From positions 62,001 to 126,000 of the forward strand of contig NW_026251761.1 of assembly GCF_025024155.1 (NCBI RefSeq): 64,000 nucleotides of DNA, written 5' to 3'. The translations under genes were made by a program, and so were the position numbers. Origin of the DNA: Gamsiella multidivaricata (taxonomy: Eukaryota; Mortierellomycota; Mortierellomycetes; Mortierellales; Mortierellaceae). A model generated the notes under the pieces. It was given only the letters and a program-made list of their open reading frames with translations. It ran no database searches and was not told the origin of the DNA. How positions within the stretch are numbered: the stretch's first letter is position 1; each line of letters starts with the position of its first letter. Positions 51,981-63,583 of the stretch are shown in pieces.

Positions 51981-53800
51981 ATGGCATCCTTCGCACGCAT
52001 CGCCCTTTCACGGGCTATGAAGCCCACCTCGGTCGCACGTCTATCGCCCACTTGGGCTGCAAGACGCACCTATGCCACGCCCATCAACGGAGCGTCAAAC
52101 AGCTCACAACAGCCCGCCAGGAACCTTGCTGCTGAGGCTCTTGCTCAAAAGACCGGCCATATCCCTACTCAGCCCACTGCACCCAAGGGAAAGAACAAGC
52201 CGTCGAAGATCGAAAAGACCCCCACCAACCCTGCTATCTACGCTCTCTATGCGCTTTTGGGGATCACGACTGTCGGACTCGCCTACAACGTCGGTATGTT
52301 GAACTTCCGAAAGTACGAGAAGTGTATTTACTCGAACGATGGATGGTCAGTTGACTAAACACAAGTCTTTGTTTTCGATCTGCTTCTGAAAACGTAGGAT
52401 GCCCATATCCGGACGAAGAAGGAGTCAAGGATGCAGAGAAGCACCCGGACGAGGCATTTTTGGCGGGATACATTCGCAGAGCACAGGAGCGGTACCATGC
52501 AGCCCGCGACAAGATGTCGAACCCGATCTGGGACAAGTTGTTGCCCGATCCTCTTCCTGCACCTTACCAGCAGCCTTACACCCTCGTTATTAACCTTGAC
52601 AACACTCTAATCCACTCTACCTGGGACAAGGATCATGGCTGGAGAGTTGCTAAGCGTCCTGGAGCTGAATACTTTTTGGCGTATCTGTTCCAGCACTATG
52701 AGATTGTCATCTTCACCACCCAGACTGCTGATGTAAGTCGCTACATGAGGCTTATGGGTGCATCGTACTGCTGGCAAGAAACAGATAGCAGTTGCAAATG
52801 GGACATGATCGACTGCCTGATCAGACTGCTAATCGCCTCTTTTTTTCTTTTTTTTATGTAGACTGCACTTCGTATCTTGGACAAGCTGGATCCTTACCAA
52901 TATGCACCATATCGCCTGTTCAGGGAGAGCACACGCTATATCGATGGCAAACATGTCAAGGATTTGTCACATCTGAACCGCGATCTGTCTAAGGTCATCA
53001 TTATGGATTCGAACCCTGATGCGTACTCTCTTCAGCCCGAAAACGCGATTGCGATGAAGCCATGGACTGGCGATCCAAACGATACTGAGCTCGTTGCCAT
53101 GATTCCTTTCCTCGAGAGTATGTGCTTCCCTTCGTCGTATTTGTCAGACTATGAAATTATGCTCCATTGTGCATTGAAACAGCGCGCTGATCGTTTTTGT
53201 ATTTTATTTGTTCTTTGTGATAGCTCTCGCGTTGACCGAGGTCGAAGACGTTCGTGCTCCTTTGGCCAAATTCCGCGGCAAAAACATCCCAGTGGAATTT
53301 GCCAAGTGGGAGGAGGACTTGAAGGAGCAGATGCGTTTGCAGTGGGAGGAGGAACAGAAGAGCAAGAAGGGCAAAGGCTTCGGTATTTTCCGTGTGGGAG
53401 GACAGCAGCAGGAGCAGCCGCCTATGCCATTGTTTGAGGTCCAGCGCCAGCAGTTCCAGGAGCACTTTATGCGTACACATAAGGCTGTGGAGGAGGAAGC
53501 TGCACAGAACTTGAAGAAGCAGAAGGAACTCGAAAGCAAGCTCAAGTCGATGAAGATCTCTGTATGGGACATCATGACCAAGGTGCGTGCTTGTCTTCTT
53601 TTCTTTGCGAAGTTGCTGCTGTCAAGGACGCCAATGAATATTTTGACTAACAAAGGAATCTACTTTTCGTTCCTGCTATATAGGGTGGTCCTGACCCGGC
53701 TGCATTGGCTGCATTGGCGGCGGAAGAGTCGGATGCACCAGCAACAGGATCAGCAGCAGCAGCAGCAGAGACATCTCAGGCTCCAGTAGCCAGCAAATAG
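51981..53800 (+). CDS. TIM50: TIM50, inner-membrane import receptor subunit
   Basis: Exons 51981..52293, 52398..52732, 52862..53117, 53224..53582 and 53684..53800 encode 459 aa. The N-terminus is an Arg-rich, acid-free presequence ([20 protein letters not shown]). A single membrane segment lies at about residues 86-105 ([20 protein letters not shown]). The FCP1-like domain faces the intermembrane space: [60 protein letters not shown] and [15 protein letters not shown]. The phosphatase motif is degenerate as usual in TIM50. A Glu/Gln-rich coiled-coil region and an Ala-rich tail end the protein. It receives presequence proteins for the TIM23 channel. Confidence 0.96.
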
Positions 53801-54353
53801 AGTTGATGTTCGATAGAGGATGTACGAGAGCATTCTTCTTATTTTTTTTTAATCGATCGCATTCTACCAGGAGAATACAATAAAGGACGTATCTTTGAAG
53901 CCAAAAGTACACGGAGAGTGAATGTGTGCTCTGCGCCCTTGGTGCCTGGAAGTTTTTAGTCCCTCCATCCTCCCCGCACTTATCTAGACAAGGTTGGGCC
54001 AAGTGCGTCATTTGGTGCATAGTCCCATTCAACATAGTCTATTGATTCCATGAGCCCGTGCAATTGGCCTCGTTCACCGGGCGGGATATATTTGCTTTCT
54101 ATGCTTCTGTCTTCTTCATCCTTCCCATCCATCCTTCCTCATTCCTCCATTCCTTCATCTTTTCATTCTTGGCTCCGTTGCCTTCAGTCTCAACTCCCCA
54201 TCCAACTACAAGAAGGAATAAAAGTGAAACGAACTTGCAGCACCTAAGAATAGAAACCGTTGCGCACACAGACTGGACACAAGGAGCACCAAAAAGCGGG
54301 CGTTCCTGAAAAGAAAACTAAAAAGAACAGAGACAGCACCTCCTTTGCCTTCA
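53801..54353. other. Spacer TIM50/SLC38
   Basis: 553 bp; CT-rich 54100-54180 upstream of the transporter. No gene seen. Confidence 0.55.
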
Positions 54354-57110
54354 ATGGGCAGCAATAACATTATCGATCTAAAGATCGACAGCGATCAATT
54401 GATGGAGGGAGCAAATAGGGGCAATACAGGAGGGCGAGGAATAGGAGTCGAGTCCAACGGTTCTTCTTACCCATCCTCGGGAGCCGAGGGCGACTCTGGC
54501 GCGCGTTACAGTGCAACGACAGCGAGCAATGGCTACCGCAGATACAGCATGGGAGGAAGCGGTGATGAGAGTGGCAGCGATACCACGGCGCTCCAGTCCA
54601 ACAGTTTAGGAAAGAGCAAAAACCAACAGCAACAGCGCGGATTTGGTCCCGACGGCGTCCTTCATAACAAACGTTCAGGAACAGGAAGAGGAAGAGATGG
54701 CGACAACGAGAGCGACGCGGATCTCGACTTCGAATTCGATTCACACGACTATCCTGACGAGTCATCGACCAAGCTGCCCTTAGTCCCGTACAAGTCTAAG
54801 GACTCGAGGGTAACTCAGCCCAAGAAGCAAGGAGACTATGGAAGGATCTCGCACGAGTCCTTTCACACCGGACACTCGCGACAGGTCCATGATGATGAGG
54901 ATGATGATGGTGATGATGATGGCGATTTGAGTTTTGGGCAGGAGGAAGAGGCCGTGGGGATGATGACGGGGAGCAGGACCAATCGTAGCGGTATTGGAAA
55001 CAGGCGCGAGTATGGACACGATCAAGCATTGGATGCTAAACTTCCGGATCATGGAGGCAGTCTGTTCAGTAGCTTCTTGAACATGGCTAACAGTATCATC
55101 GGAGCAGGTGCGTGTCCATCCAATGGTCATTGCGTGTTTGTTTTTATATGTCAGTCCCGATAGTCCGTATATTAATGCGTATTTCTCACGGATATTTTTG
55201 CGAATGAACAATAGGCATCATCGGTAATAAGTCATGTTGTTGTGTAGATACTGTGGAAAGATGTCGCTGCGATATCATGCATGTCTTTGATACTGACTAT
55301 ATTGTGCTCTTTTCCTACTACTCGGGACTCGACTCGATAACAGGTCTCCCATTTGCGTTCCAGGAAGCCGGGTATGTACCGCGATGGATCAGCGACGGCT
55401 TCTTGTTTTCTATCTAGTTCCGTTATTAATTATCGGAATCATCTAATTTTCAATCATGTGCGCTAGATTGGGAATGGGCATCATCCTGCTTTGTGCTTTG
55501 ACATGGATCGTGGACTGGACTGTCGGGCTCTTGGTTCACAGTGGTAAGCTTTCGGGCAGAACCACATACCAGGATCTTTTGGAGTTCTGTTTTGGCAAGA
55601 CAGGCCTCATCGCGATCTCGATCTTTCAGTTTATCTTTGCATTTGGAGGTAAGCAAGACACAGCCTTTACCGATCTGCATTTGCGGTCCTGCTCCATCAT
55701 TGTGCGACATTCTCACCAATGTTATCAACCACCTCTTCCTTGCCTCCCTTATTTCAGCCATGTGCGCCTATACCGTTATTGTTGGTGATACCCTGCCACA
55801 TGTGCTTCAGGCACTAATCCCGGGGATCGAGGACTGGCCAGTTATCGGATTCATGGCGCGACGAAGCTTTGTCATCATCTTTTGCACTGTGATGATATCG
55901 TATCCTTTGTCGCTCTACCGCGACATTTCGAAGCTGGCAAAGACAAGCGCTGTTGCTATGTTGGCATTGGTTGTCATTATTATTGCAGTCATGATCGAGG
56001 GGCCCAGGGCACCGATGGAGATCCGAGGTGATCCAGACGCAGTATGGTCTTTTGCGAGACCCAAGCTCTTTCAGTCCATTGGCGTCATCAGTTTCGGTTC
56101 GTGAAGACATTGTTGTGCTTTCAAGCTGCGACTAACAATACTTCCCGGTTCACTACTAACACGATCCTTTCTTGTTCTCTTTGCTCCTTTGGTTACAACG
56201 CAGCGTTTGTGTGCCATCACAATTCGTTTTTGATTTTCGGATCTCTTCAGAAACCAACAGTATGGATACCGAACCTGGGCAATAAAAAAAAAAAATGCAA
56301 ACGACAAACTGTGCTCATCTCATGGAAACCTAAAAACTTAACTCCTTCCTTTTTTTCTCTCGAGTAGATAAACCGCGTCAAGATGGTGACCCATTTGAGT
56401 ATGATGGTATCACTCTTGGCCTGCATGATTCTAGCGCTCTCGGGGTATCTCAGCTTTTCGAACAAGACGCAAGGTTCGTTGAAGAAACATGCCGTGGCCT
56501 ATTTTTTGCTTTGCCACAACAGGAATCTGCAACTTACCATTCTTTTCGATTCATCCCCCGCTAGGCAACATTCTCAACAACTTTCCGTCTGATAATCTTA
56601 TTATCAACATTGCGCGTTTCTGCTTCGGTGTCAACATGTTCACGACCCTGCCCTTGGAATCGTTTGTCTGTCGCGAGGCAAGTAGCACTTCTTGTCTGCT
56701 GTCGCTGGTAACTTCAAATGGACCAAGGAATCTAATGCGTGCGTTTATTCCTTAAATCTACACAGGTCATTGAGACGTACTACTTTGCCGGAAAGCCATT
56801 CTCGATGAAGCGCCATGTAATTATCACTACCGGTCTTGTCAGCGTCGCGCTCCTGATTGCGCTCATGACCTGTAATCTCGGATTCGTCCTCGAGGTGACT
56901 GGTGGGTTCTCTGCCACCGCCTTAGCGTTCATCCTGCCGCCGCTCTGCTATCTCAAGCTGGCTTCGGGTCCAATTCTATCGACGAAGAAGCTGCCGTATC
57001 TGGCCTGCCTAGGATTCGGTATTGCGGTCATGATCCTGAGCACGTTCTTCTCGCTCGAGCACTTTTTGGCGCCTAAGGATCCTGCTGGCGCTTCGACTTG
57101 CCCCATGTAA
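54354..57110 (+). CDS. SLC38/AVT-type amino-acid transporter
   Basis: Nine exons: 54354..55107, 55215..55223, 55344..55371, 55467..55648, 55758..56096, 56204..56259, 56368..56473, 56565..56677 and 56766..57110 (643 aa). A long disordered, acidic cytosolic N-terminus (about 240 residues) precedes the core. The first membrane helix carries the family signature SIIGAGIIGLPFAFQEAG, which is only complete if a 9-nt exon is included. Further helices include MGIILLCALTWIVDWTVGLL, MCAYTVIVGDTLPHVL, SLSLYRDISKL-type and LPLESFVCREVIETYYF motifs, ending with LACLGFGIAVMILSTFFSLE. About eleven membrane segments are visible. SLC38 and yeast Avt proteins move neutral amino acids, often at the vacuole; substrate is not predictable. 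One intron has a GC donor. Confidence 0.93.
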
Positions 57111-57278
57111 TTTTAGTTTCTTTGAAATATGTGTATTTACGATCGTAACAAATAGAAAAAAAAATGGATAAATGAATGAGCTGAAGAAAGAAAAGGTATA
57201 TCAGTTTGGTCTTCTTAATGAAACGACGAGCATAGAGACTGGCAATGAAGAACGGCTTCCTTTAATAGTGAAGGCAAT

Positions 57279-59845
57279 TTAGTCCTTGATCGCAATAAGG
57301 ATCATATTCCTGGGACTCTCCACAACATCGAATCCTGCCACCAGCTGCACCAATCCCTTGTTTCCATTGCTCTTGTCCCCGTTTCCGACAACGCTTTCGT
57401 GCAGATACGTGGCCCTGTCTAGAAGGATCATGCCCTCAAAAAGTGGTCCCAGCATGGTCCTGAGTGCCCAAAGAATCCCGATCCTGTACAAATCCTTTTC
57501 TAAGAACTCTTCGTATGCTGCCTGAGCTTCTTCGGGTCGGATAACGTCAATAGGGAGTTCGAGGCGATCGATTGCAATGGAGAGATAGTGTGGGAATCCC
57601 TTGAGTCGATGCTTCCCCATCCTACCGAGAACGGGCGCGATCATCGGTGGACCAGGATAAAGGCCCCTTTCCACCATTAATTTCTGTACAAGGCAGAGAA
57701 CATAAATATAAGGTGTTAGAAAAGTACATAGTGAATGGGCAGGCCTACCATTTCCGTACGCAAGTTCGGATTCTTTATGACATACGTGAAGAAGTGCGCG
57801 GAAGTAGTGGCCATGAATAGCGTCTTCGGTTTCCTTTCGGTACTTGAGCCATCGTTCTGGAGATTGGCAAGCAGTCATCTTTGCATGCTCACCCAGATGA
57901 GCCTTGTGCCGATTGAACGCCGCACTTAACGGGAATCCATGTGTTCCTATTAAAATTAGTAGAAAGCAACAGGTTAAACAATAGTTTACGGATGAAGTGG
58001 ATCTAAAATAAGATGGTAACGGAATGAATCACGCCCTTACCGTCAGAAATGGCGATATTCCCATCTTTATCAAACTTCTCTGTAATGCAATGGTAACAGC
58101 ATCCAACGCTAAAGAGGCATGTCGCGGAGCTCTCGAGATACAGCTTGATCATGTTGCTAGTCAAGTCTCCGCAGGCGTGCAGTCCACAGAGCGTCCACCG
58201 TCCTTCCTCTTCCGCGTCGTCCTTGTGATACCCGTCAAGGTCACTGTTTCCTTCGCAGTGCGTGAGTGGTTTTGATTTCTTGGGAAAATGCTCCTTGAGC
58301 AGTGTGGGCAATGTAGAGGCTGTGATATGATGAGTGATGTGCTGCAGTTGGAAATTGCTGCCAGGCGTCGTTGCCAGATCTGGATCGTTTGCCGAATCGA
58401 TCGTAGCTGGGCTTTGACTCTGTTGTTGCTTATCGGTTGCAGAGAACTGGGTATCGCACAGAGATGCTGTTGTCGGACATGAGGATATGGATACTAATGC
58501 AGGATCCCCAGGTACTGATACAGACTGTGTAGAAGCTGGTCCTAATGGTGATGTTGAAGCTTGTATGGATGCTGAAGCTTGTATGGATGCTGAACATGCT
58601 GTTGATCCTACTGGAATTTCAGGGCTGCTGCTTCTTGAGCTGGGTATACTCTGTTCATCCTTCTTTGCTTTCGCTCTCTTGCTGCGGTTCGACCTTTTAC
58701 ATGAATTGCTGCTGTTGCTTCTTCTTAGACACTCTGCTGGGCTGCTACTCCTGGATCGTGAGCCCGCCTTGATCGTTTTGCACGGCTTGGAAATCGCGCA
58801 TTCGGGCGTGGCGTCGGTGGATGTGGATGCGACAACTTGCAAGGATGATATAGATGTCTCCAAGGGTTCTTCGCCCGTTATTGCTGGTGATGGTGCTTCT
58901 CGTGTTGATGAAGACGAGGCTGGCGTCGATACTCGGCTTTGTCGATTTTGTTTTATTGCTGAGGATGTCAACGATGACTTTTTGTTGCCTGCACCCGAAC
59001 TCTTGAGTTTGGACTTGTTCACAAACAGCTTCTCCGTCCGTTTTTGTGTCGTCTGGGCTCCGCATGTCTGAATCGTATTTGAATCGATGCCCAATACACG
59101 GAGATGGTGCTGGAAAGCCAAGACCCGACTCAAGTAACCCTGTCCTGCGCCCAGATCAATGACCGATCCAATTGCGTGCTCTTTTGCGTACAAGGCGATT
59201 AGTCCGCTCAGAATCTCGACCTCGTGCAGTTTCTTGGGTGACATGCCAGGGGTCAGATGGCTATCGAGCGTGTTTTTGAACTTTGTGACTAAAAGAATGC
59301 GTCGATACAATTGAAGAGTTAGCTGCGGAATGGTAGATACCGGTACAAAGCCAGTGTTGTTATCCATTCCACTTACAATCCGGATCCAGCGTACGGTTGA
59401 TGGACAATTTCTTGACCATTCGCACAAACTCTTTCAAAGACTCTGGCCAATCCTGTGGAGCTGGGCTTTCAGATCCAGTAGCTGTTGAATTTGACCGCGT
59501 TGTATTAAGGTCTCGTAGCTTTCCTAGGCTGACGAGTTCCATGAGATCCAGCGAGCTGAGCTTGCCCTGTTCGGACTCGAACGCATCCCTCCAGTCCTTG
59601 GGCATCCGAGTTTCCCACGAGTTGGTGGTAAAATAGTCGACGATCATAAGATTTGTGATAGGTTCATAGCTGGCGAGGAATGATTGCAGACAAGCGAGGT
59701 ATTCTTCTAGAGAGTCGAAACCAGGAGGCAGGAAAGCCCTGATGCCCTCTCGCTCCTGTTGATTATGGGTGAAGGTACTGTCGCCGCTCGAATGAGCTCC
59801 AGCCTGACCGGCAAGGCCCTCGTTCTCGATGCTGTAACGATCCAT
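57279..59845 (-). CDS. METTL25/RRNAD1-like methyltransferase
   Basis: Minus-strand exons 59377..59845, 58041..59288, 57786..57946 and 57279..57683 encode 760 aa. The SAM-binding motif is VIDLGAGQGYLSRVLA, preceded by LTPGMSPKKLHEVEILSGLI, both characteristic of METTL25. A Ser/Ala-rich insert of about 260 residues follows, with an internal ASIQAS-type repeat. Next are LCGLHACGDLTSNMIKLYL and FSVGCCYHCITEKFD, then GFPLSAAFNRHKAHLGEHAK and the GHYFRALL block. The methylation target of the family was not settled to my knowledge. The start at 59845 is the first ATG of the frame. The last intron (57684..57785) is 102 bp, stop-free and in frame. Confidence 0.9.
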
Positions 59846-60050
59846 GGTCCTTGTTCGCTTCCTGAATTTGAGATGGAAAAATAAAGTGAGGGTGTTTTGA
59901 GCGAACAAGACGAGAGGAAAAACTGTTTTCTTCTCCACAACCCTCAAAAGTGGTTTTCCTCCCACAATGTGGCTTATTCTGGCAACACGGAGCAAAGGAC
60001 GAGCTCCGGGGCCATGATGTACCGGCCACCCAGCCAGGGCAAAATATCAA

Positions 60051-60121
60051 TGCGTGGTCCGGGAATCGAACCCGGGTCTACCGCGTGGCAGGCGGTAATT
60101 ATACCACTAAACCAACCACGC
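60051..60121 (-). tRNA. tRNA-Gly (anticodon GCC)
   Basis: On the minus strand the 71-nt sequence folds into a full cloverleaf. The 7-bp acceptor stem pairs GCGTGGT with ACCACGC plus a discriminator A. The D arm contains GGTTTAGTGGT. The anticodon stem ACCGC/GCGGT encloses the loop CTGCCAC with anticodon GCC, and the T arm is CCCGGGTTCGATTCCCGG. The A and B boxes are intact, and a short T run lies just 3' (60041-60044 on the opposite strand) as a Pol III terminator. No intron. Confidence 0.97.
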
Positions 60122-60229
60122 TTTTGCTTCGATGAATATCGGTACGTAAAATTTATTATTATCTCATATTTATTTAAGGTTTAGTCACGTGAAACCGGGA
60201 CTTGTAGGTTTTTGCTTGTCAAGACCTGG

Positions 60230-61474
60230 CCCCCCGGCCCCGCACTGGATCCTGATATTGGAACCTGGTGGACTGGAAAGCAACACTGCACATCATTCAC
60301 AACGGCAACACACCGAAGGGATTATTCACTAGCCTTAACGATTGTCAGCGTCGTGCGCACAGGATCAAGAAGCTGCACGGAATGTTGCCGACGCTTGCGT
60401 ACATGAAGCAGTGGCGGCCGGATTTGTATAGCACAGACACCTGCAGACTTTGTGAGGTGGACAAAGAGGACACGCAGCATCTATGGCGCTGCGAAATGAC
60501 GATGCAGCAGCAGCTGGACGGTTGGCAGGAAGCAATCGAGAAGGTCAACACGGATGGACGTAGAGCATGGAATAAAGAGCGCAAGCTTTGGGAGACGAAG
60601 CAAAAGCAAGCCAAGGAGCGAGGACAAGCCGCGAGAGGACAGGGACCAAGCTTCACACAGGTGACAGACAAGGCCATTTGGACAGCACTCAAGAACAAGA
60701 TCAAGGGAGCTTCGGCGATCCGGCAAGCAAGCAACACACTCGGCCGTGTGGAGGACGAGACAAGGGACAACGATCAAGGGGTCTGGACGGCTCAAGATTT
60801 GTACCACGGACTGACACCAGCGGCTCTCACCAAGGACTGGGAGAGCCTATTCAAGACGACCACCTCGATCGCGAGGTACATGGTCGGCCGATTCGTCAAG
60901 GCCATCGAGGAATTCGGACGGACAGAAATCTGGAACAAAAGATGCAAAGTCACCGTCGACTGGGAAAGAGAAAATGGGATCACTACCATGAGCAAACGCG
61001 CCCGGGGACGCAACTGTGTTGGAGAGCACAGACGTAGTGGTAGTGGTTTTGTTGGATCCTCCAGGAGACAACGACGTGCATTGGATGTGAAAGAGATCGA
61101 GGAACGAGCGGACAAGCGAGTGCTGCAAAGCTGCATGCAGCAGGTGGAGCTAAACGTGATGGAACGCACCGGCAACTGTAAATTTTTGATGATTGAGGAA
61201 CGCGGCTAAAGGATGACCTTCGCGCACAACAGGCCAAGTAGGGAGCAGGGCTCAGTCACCGACCCCAGGCGGGGTCGAGTTACCACTCATGCTGACTGGG
61301 ATTGTGAAGGGGATTGGAGCTGCGAGTGACCAGCAGCGGTGCGGCAAAAGCCGTTTATTAGAATATTGAGCACCCTTTACTATGCCTCTAGCAATAGGGT
61401 TCCCTAGTCTAGAGTCCCTCGCTAATAAATCTCACATATCCTCGTGGGTTCTAGTTATCAAAAAAAAAAAAAAA
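60230..61474 (+). mobile_element. 5'-truncated non-LTR (LINE-type) retroelement with poly-A tail
   Basis: An open frame of about 318 codons ends at 61209 (first in-frame ATG is internal). Near its start is a CCHC zinc-knuckle (CRLCEVDKEDTQHLWRCE), the motif found downstream of reverse transcriptase in many LINE second ORFs. The rest is basic, with a KRARGR stretch, and no reverse-transcriptase or endonuclease domain remains. About 250 bp of 3' untranslated sequence follow, ending in a 14-15 nt poly-A at 61460-61474. The element starts only about 108 bp upstream of the tRNA-Gly gene and points away from it. Truncation at the 5' side and a poly-A 3' end fit target-primed reverse transcription. 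Dead or non-autonomous. Confidence 0.75.
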
Positions 61475-61766
61475 CCCCCCGGCCCCGCACTGGATCCTGA
61501 TGCTGCGGACCGAATGCCACTGGCTTGCCTGCGTAGATGCGGTGGCTGGCCACCGTGGAGCGAATGGGGATTAAAAAAAAAACTGGCCCAGTGCTCGACC
61601 CAGACGGCCCTAGGGGCAGGCCTGGGGAATGTGGCCTGTCTTTTGGCGACTGTGGACCGGCTCTACTTTGGTGGAAAGGACGAATGTAGTAGATCTATGA
61701 TAGTTAGGTCTGATAGATTCGCGGGGTCAATCAACTCGAGAGACAAACTGTTATAAAAAAAAATTG
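61475..61766 (+). mobile_element. Second short LINE-like remnant abutting the first
   Basis: Directly after the poly-A of the first element comes a segment whose first 27 bp repeat the first 27 bp of that element (60230-60256). It then diverges. It contains an internal run of nine to ten A at about 61573-61582 and ends near 61766 in another A run (about 61755-61763). No coding capacity. It is probably one or two further truncated copies of a related element or tail. Confidence 0.55.
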
Positions 61767-62644
61767 AGGTACGAAACGTTCCTGTCAACAGCTTTGATAG
61801 AGAGAGGATGTTCAGTTTGCAAATTTGCAAATATGTTTGTATGTCAACATCGATGGAAGGCGGACTTGCTCCTTTTACTGTATATTTTGCCTTTTCTCCC
61901 CACCATCGTTCTTCTTTCTCTCACCAATGGTCACTTCCCTCATGGTCTACCTCTAGTGCTTCTGTGTCAGCGGAACGAAGTTCATGGGCGCGCTTTCTAT
62001 CAAAGTTTTTGCCGGCAACCTGCCAAAAAAAAAAAAAAATACAGTCTACAGCCTCAAAAGTCTCATCAGGGTGTAAACCAGCCGCACCTCTGGAACCTGC
62101 TTATTCCTCTTGCAGGTATCGAAAATTATACAGCGCTCAGAGATGGAAATATCGATATCAAATAGAGGCTTCTTCCAACAAGCGCTTACTCGGAAGTGTA
62201 CCCTGCACTGTTAATCCGGGGATGTGCATTAGCATGGCAGGCCTCACTATACAACATCTGATATGCCCCATCATAGCATAGTCAGCTCCAGTACGGTGAT
62301 GCAAAGGTCTTCGAGCACGTTGTTGAACTAGTAGAGGAGGTATCGGATGGTCTCGCTGATCAGCATAAACGCGTCAGACATAAGCTAAACACAACAAAGT
62401 GTTCTCGACACTTATCGTAAAAATGATGAAAAAAAAGAAGGGAGAGAGGGAGTAAGAAAAAGAAGAAAAGTGGAGAAGATAGCCGGAGTCAGTGAAGAAC
62501 CAGTGTATTATGTTTATTTCTCTGCCTATACTTCATCATAATGGCTTTATCATGCAACGCAAAAAACGCATGCAAAGGGTATATACATCTCATGTGTCGC
62601 CTTCAAAGCATTCTTAAGCCTAAATCCTCGCTCTCGCATCGGCA
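61767..62644. other. Gene-free region after the element cluster
   Basis: No gene recognised. A poly-A run lies at about 62024-62039 and AG-rich sequence near 62430-62480. Open frames here have no recognisable features; parts may be older element debris. Confidence 0.45.
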
Positions 62645-63583
62645 TTAAGCATCAGTATTATCGTTCAAATCTGCAACCAACTTCAAGACGCCTCCCAACA
62701 GCAACCCGCGCTCCTCCTCGCAAGCGGTTGGGACCTCGTGGACATAAAAGCGATCCAAGCGAGGCCTGAATTGCCTCTCAAGATCCACGCGCAGACTCAA
62801 CACAGTCTTGGCATCGTTCGAGTCCTTGCATCCAGTCTTGCACACGAATTTCGAGTCCACGTTTCCTGCAACGTCGATACCGGGCTGGGTATTCGAGGAA
62901 GAGGCTCCCGTGCACTCTGTGCAGGGCTGTGCAGCAGCCGGAACTGGCTTGGGTGCGTGCGCAGGTGCCTGTGCAGGGGCAGGCTCTTGTGCAGTGGCAG
63001 ACTCCTCAGCATGAGAAGGAGCAGGCGCAGGTGTAATCTCAGTGTTGGTCATCTTCTCCGTGCAGTCCTTCGATAATGACTCGGCATCGATATTATTTTG
63101 GATGCGCTCCAGCATCAGCTTAGTGATCATGGTATCCAAATCTGCGATCTTCCTTTCAATTTCCTCCTTTTTGGACCAGGGGATATTGAGATTCTCGTCC
63201 GCAGCAACAGTCTCCTTGATAATAGGGGCCAGAGCCTCAGGGGAACATGCCCTCTTGGCCTCATCAATTTTAGTCTGGACAGTGACGCTTAACACGGTTG
63301 TTTCCTGATAAGACTCTTCAGTTCCAGGGGTGACCTTAGTGGACTTGATCTCGTTCATGAGGCTATCGAGGCGCGCACGTGCAATATCAGAGTAGTGATC
63401 GGCAGAAGCCTTGACAATCAGGTCAAGGGCGACATTGTCTGTGTTAGTACATTCAGTGCAGCGCTTGGAGATGGCATGTGTAATGGTCTTTGTGTCCGTG
63501 GGCACCTGGGTTCTCAAAGGGACAGCGGACGTGATCGTGGCAAAAGCAGCAGATATCATGAAAGCTGAGGCGATGAACTTCAT
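62645..63583 (-). CDS. Secreted protein of unknown function
   Basis: Single exon, 312 aa. The first 21 residues are a signal peptide (MKFIASAFMISAAFATITSA), with likely cleavage after SAV or SA. The mature part is helical and charged, with six to eight Cys residues in spaced motifs (RCTECTN, KDCTEK, PCTECTG, CKTGCKD). A Pro/Ala-rich linker from GCA/CCT codons (APAPSHAEE, then EPAPAQAPAHAPKPVP) divides two helical regions. The order helical-Cys, Pro/Ala linker, helical-Cys is typical of secreted fungal proteins without named domain. No GPI signal is seen at the C-terminus. Function unknown; an extracellular or wall role is a guess. Confidence 0.8.
   Translation of the reverse strand: MKFIASAFMISAAFATITSAVPLRTQVPTDTKTITHAISKRCTECTNTDNVALDLIVKASADHYSDIARARLDSLMNEIKSTKVTPGTEESYQETTVLSVTVQTKIDEAKRACSPEALAPIIKETVAADENLNIPWSKKEEIERKIADLDTMITKLMLERIQNNIDAESLSKDCTEKMTNTEITPAPAPSHAEESATAQEPAPAQAPAHAPKPVPAAAQPCTECTGASSSNTQPGIDVAGNVDSKFVCKTGCKDSNDAKTVLSLRVDLERQFRPRLDRFYVHEVPTACEEERGLLLGGVLKLVADLNDNTDA

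Noticed and set aside
61808..62281. Open frame of about 157 codons after the element cluster
   Set aside because: Interrupted by homopolymer A, compositionally odd, with no recognisable domain or splice support.
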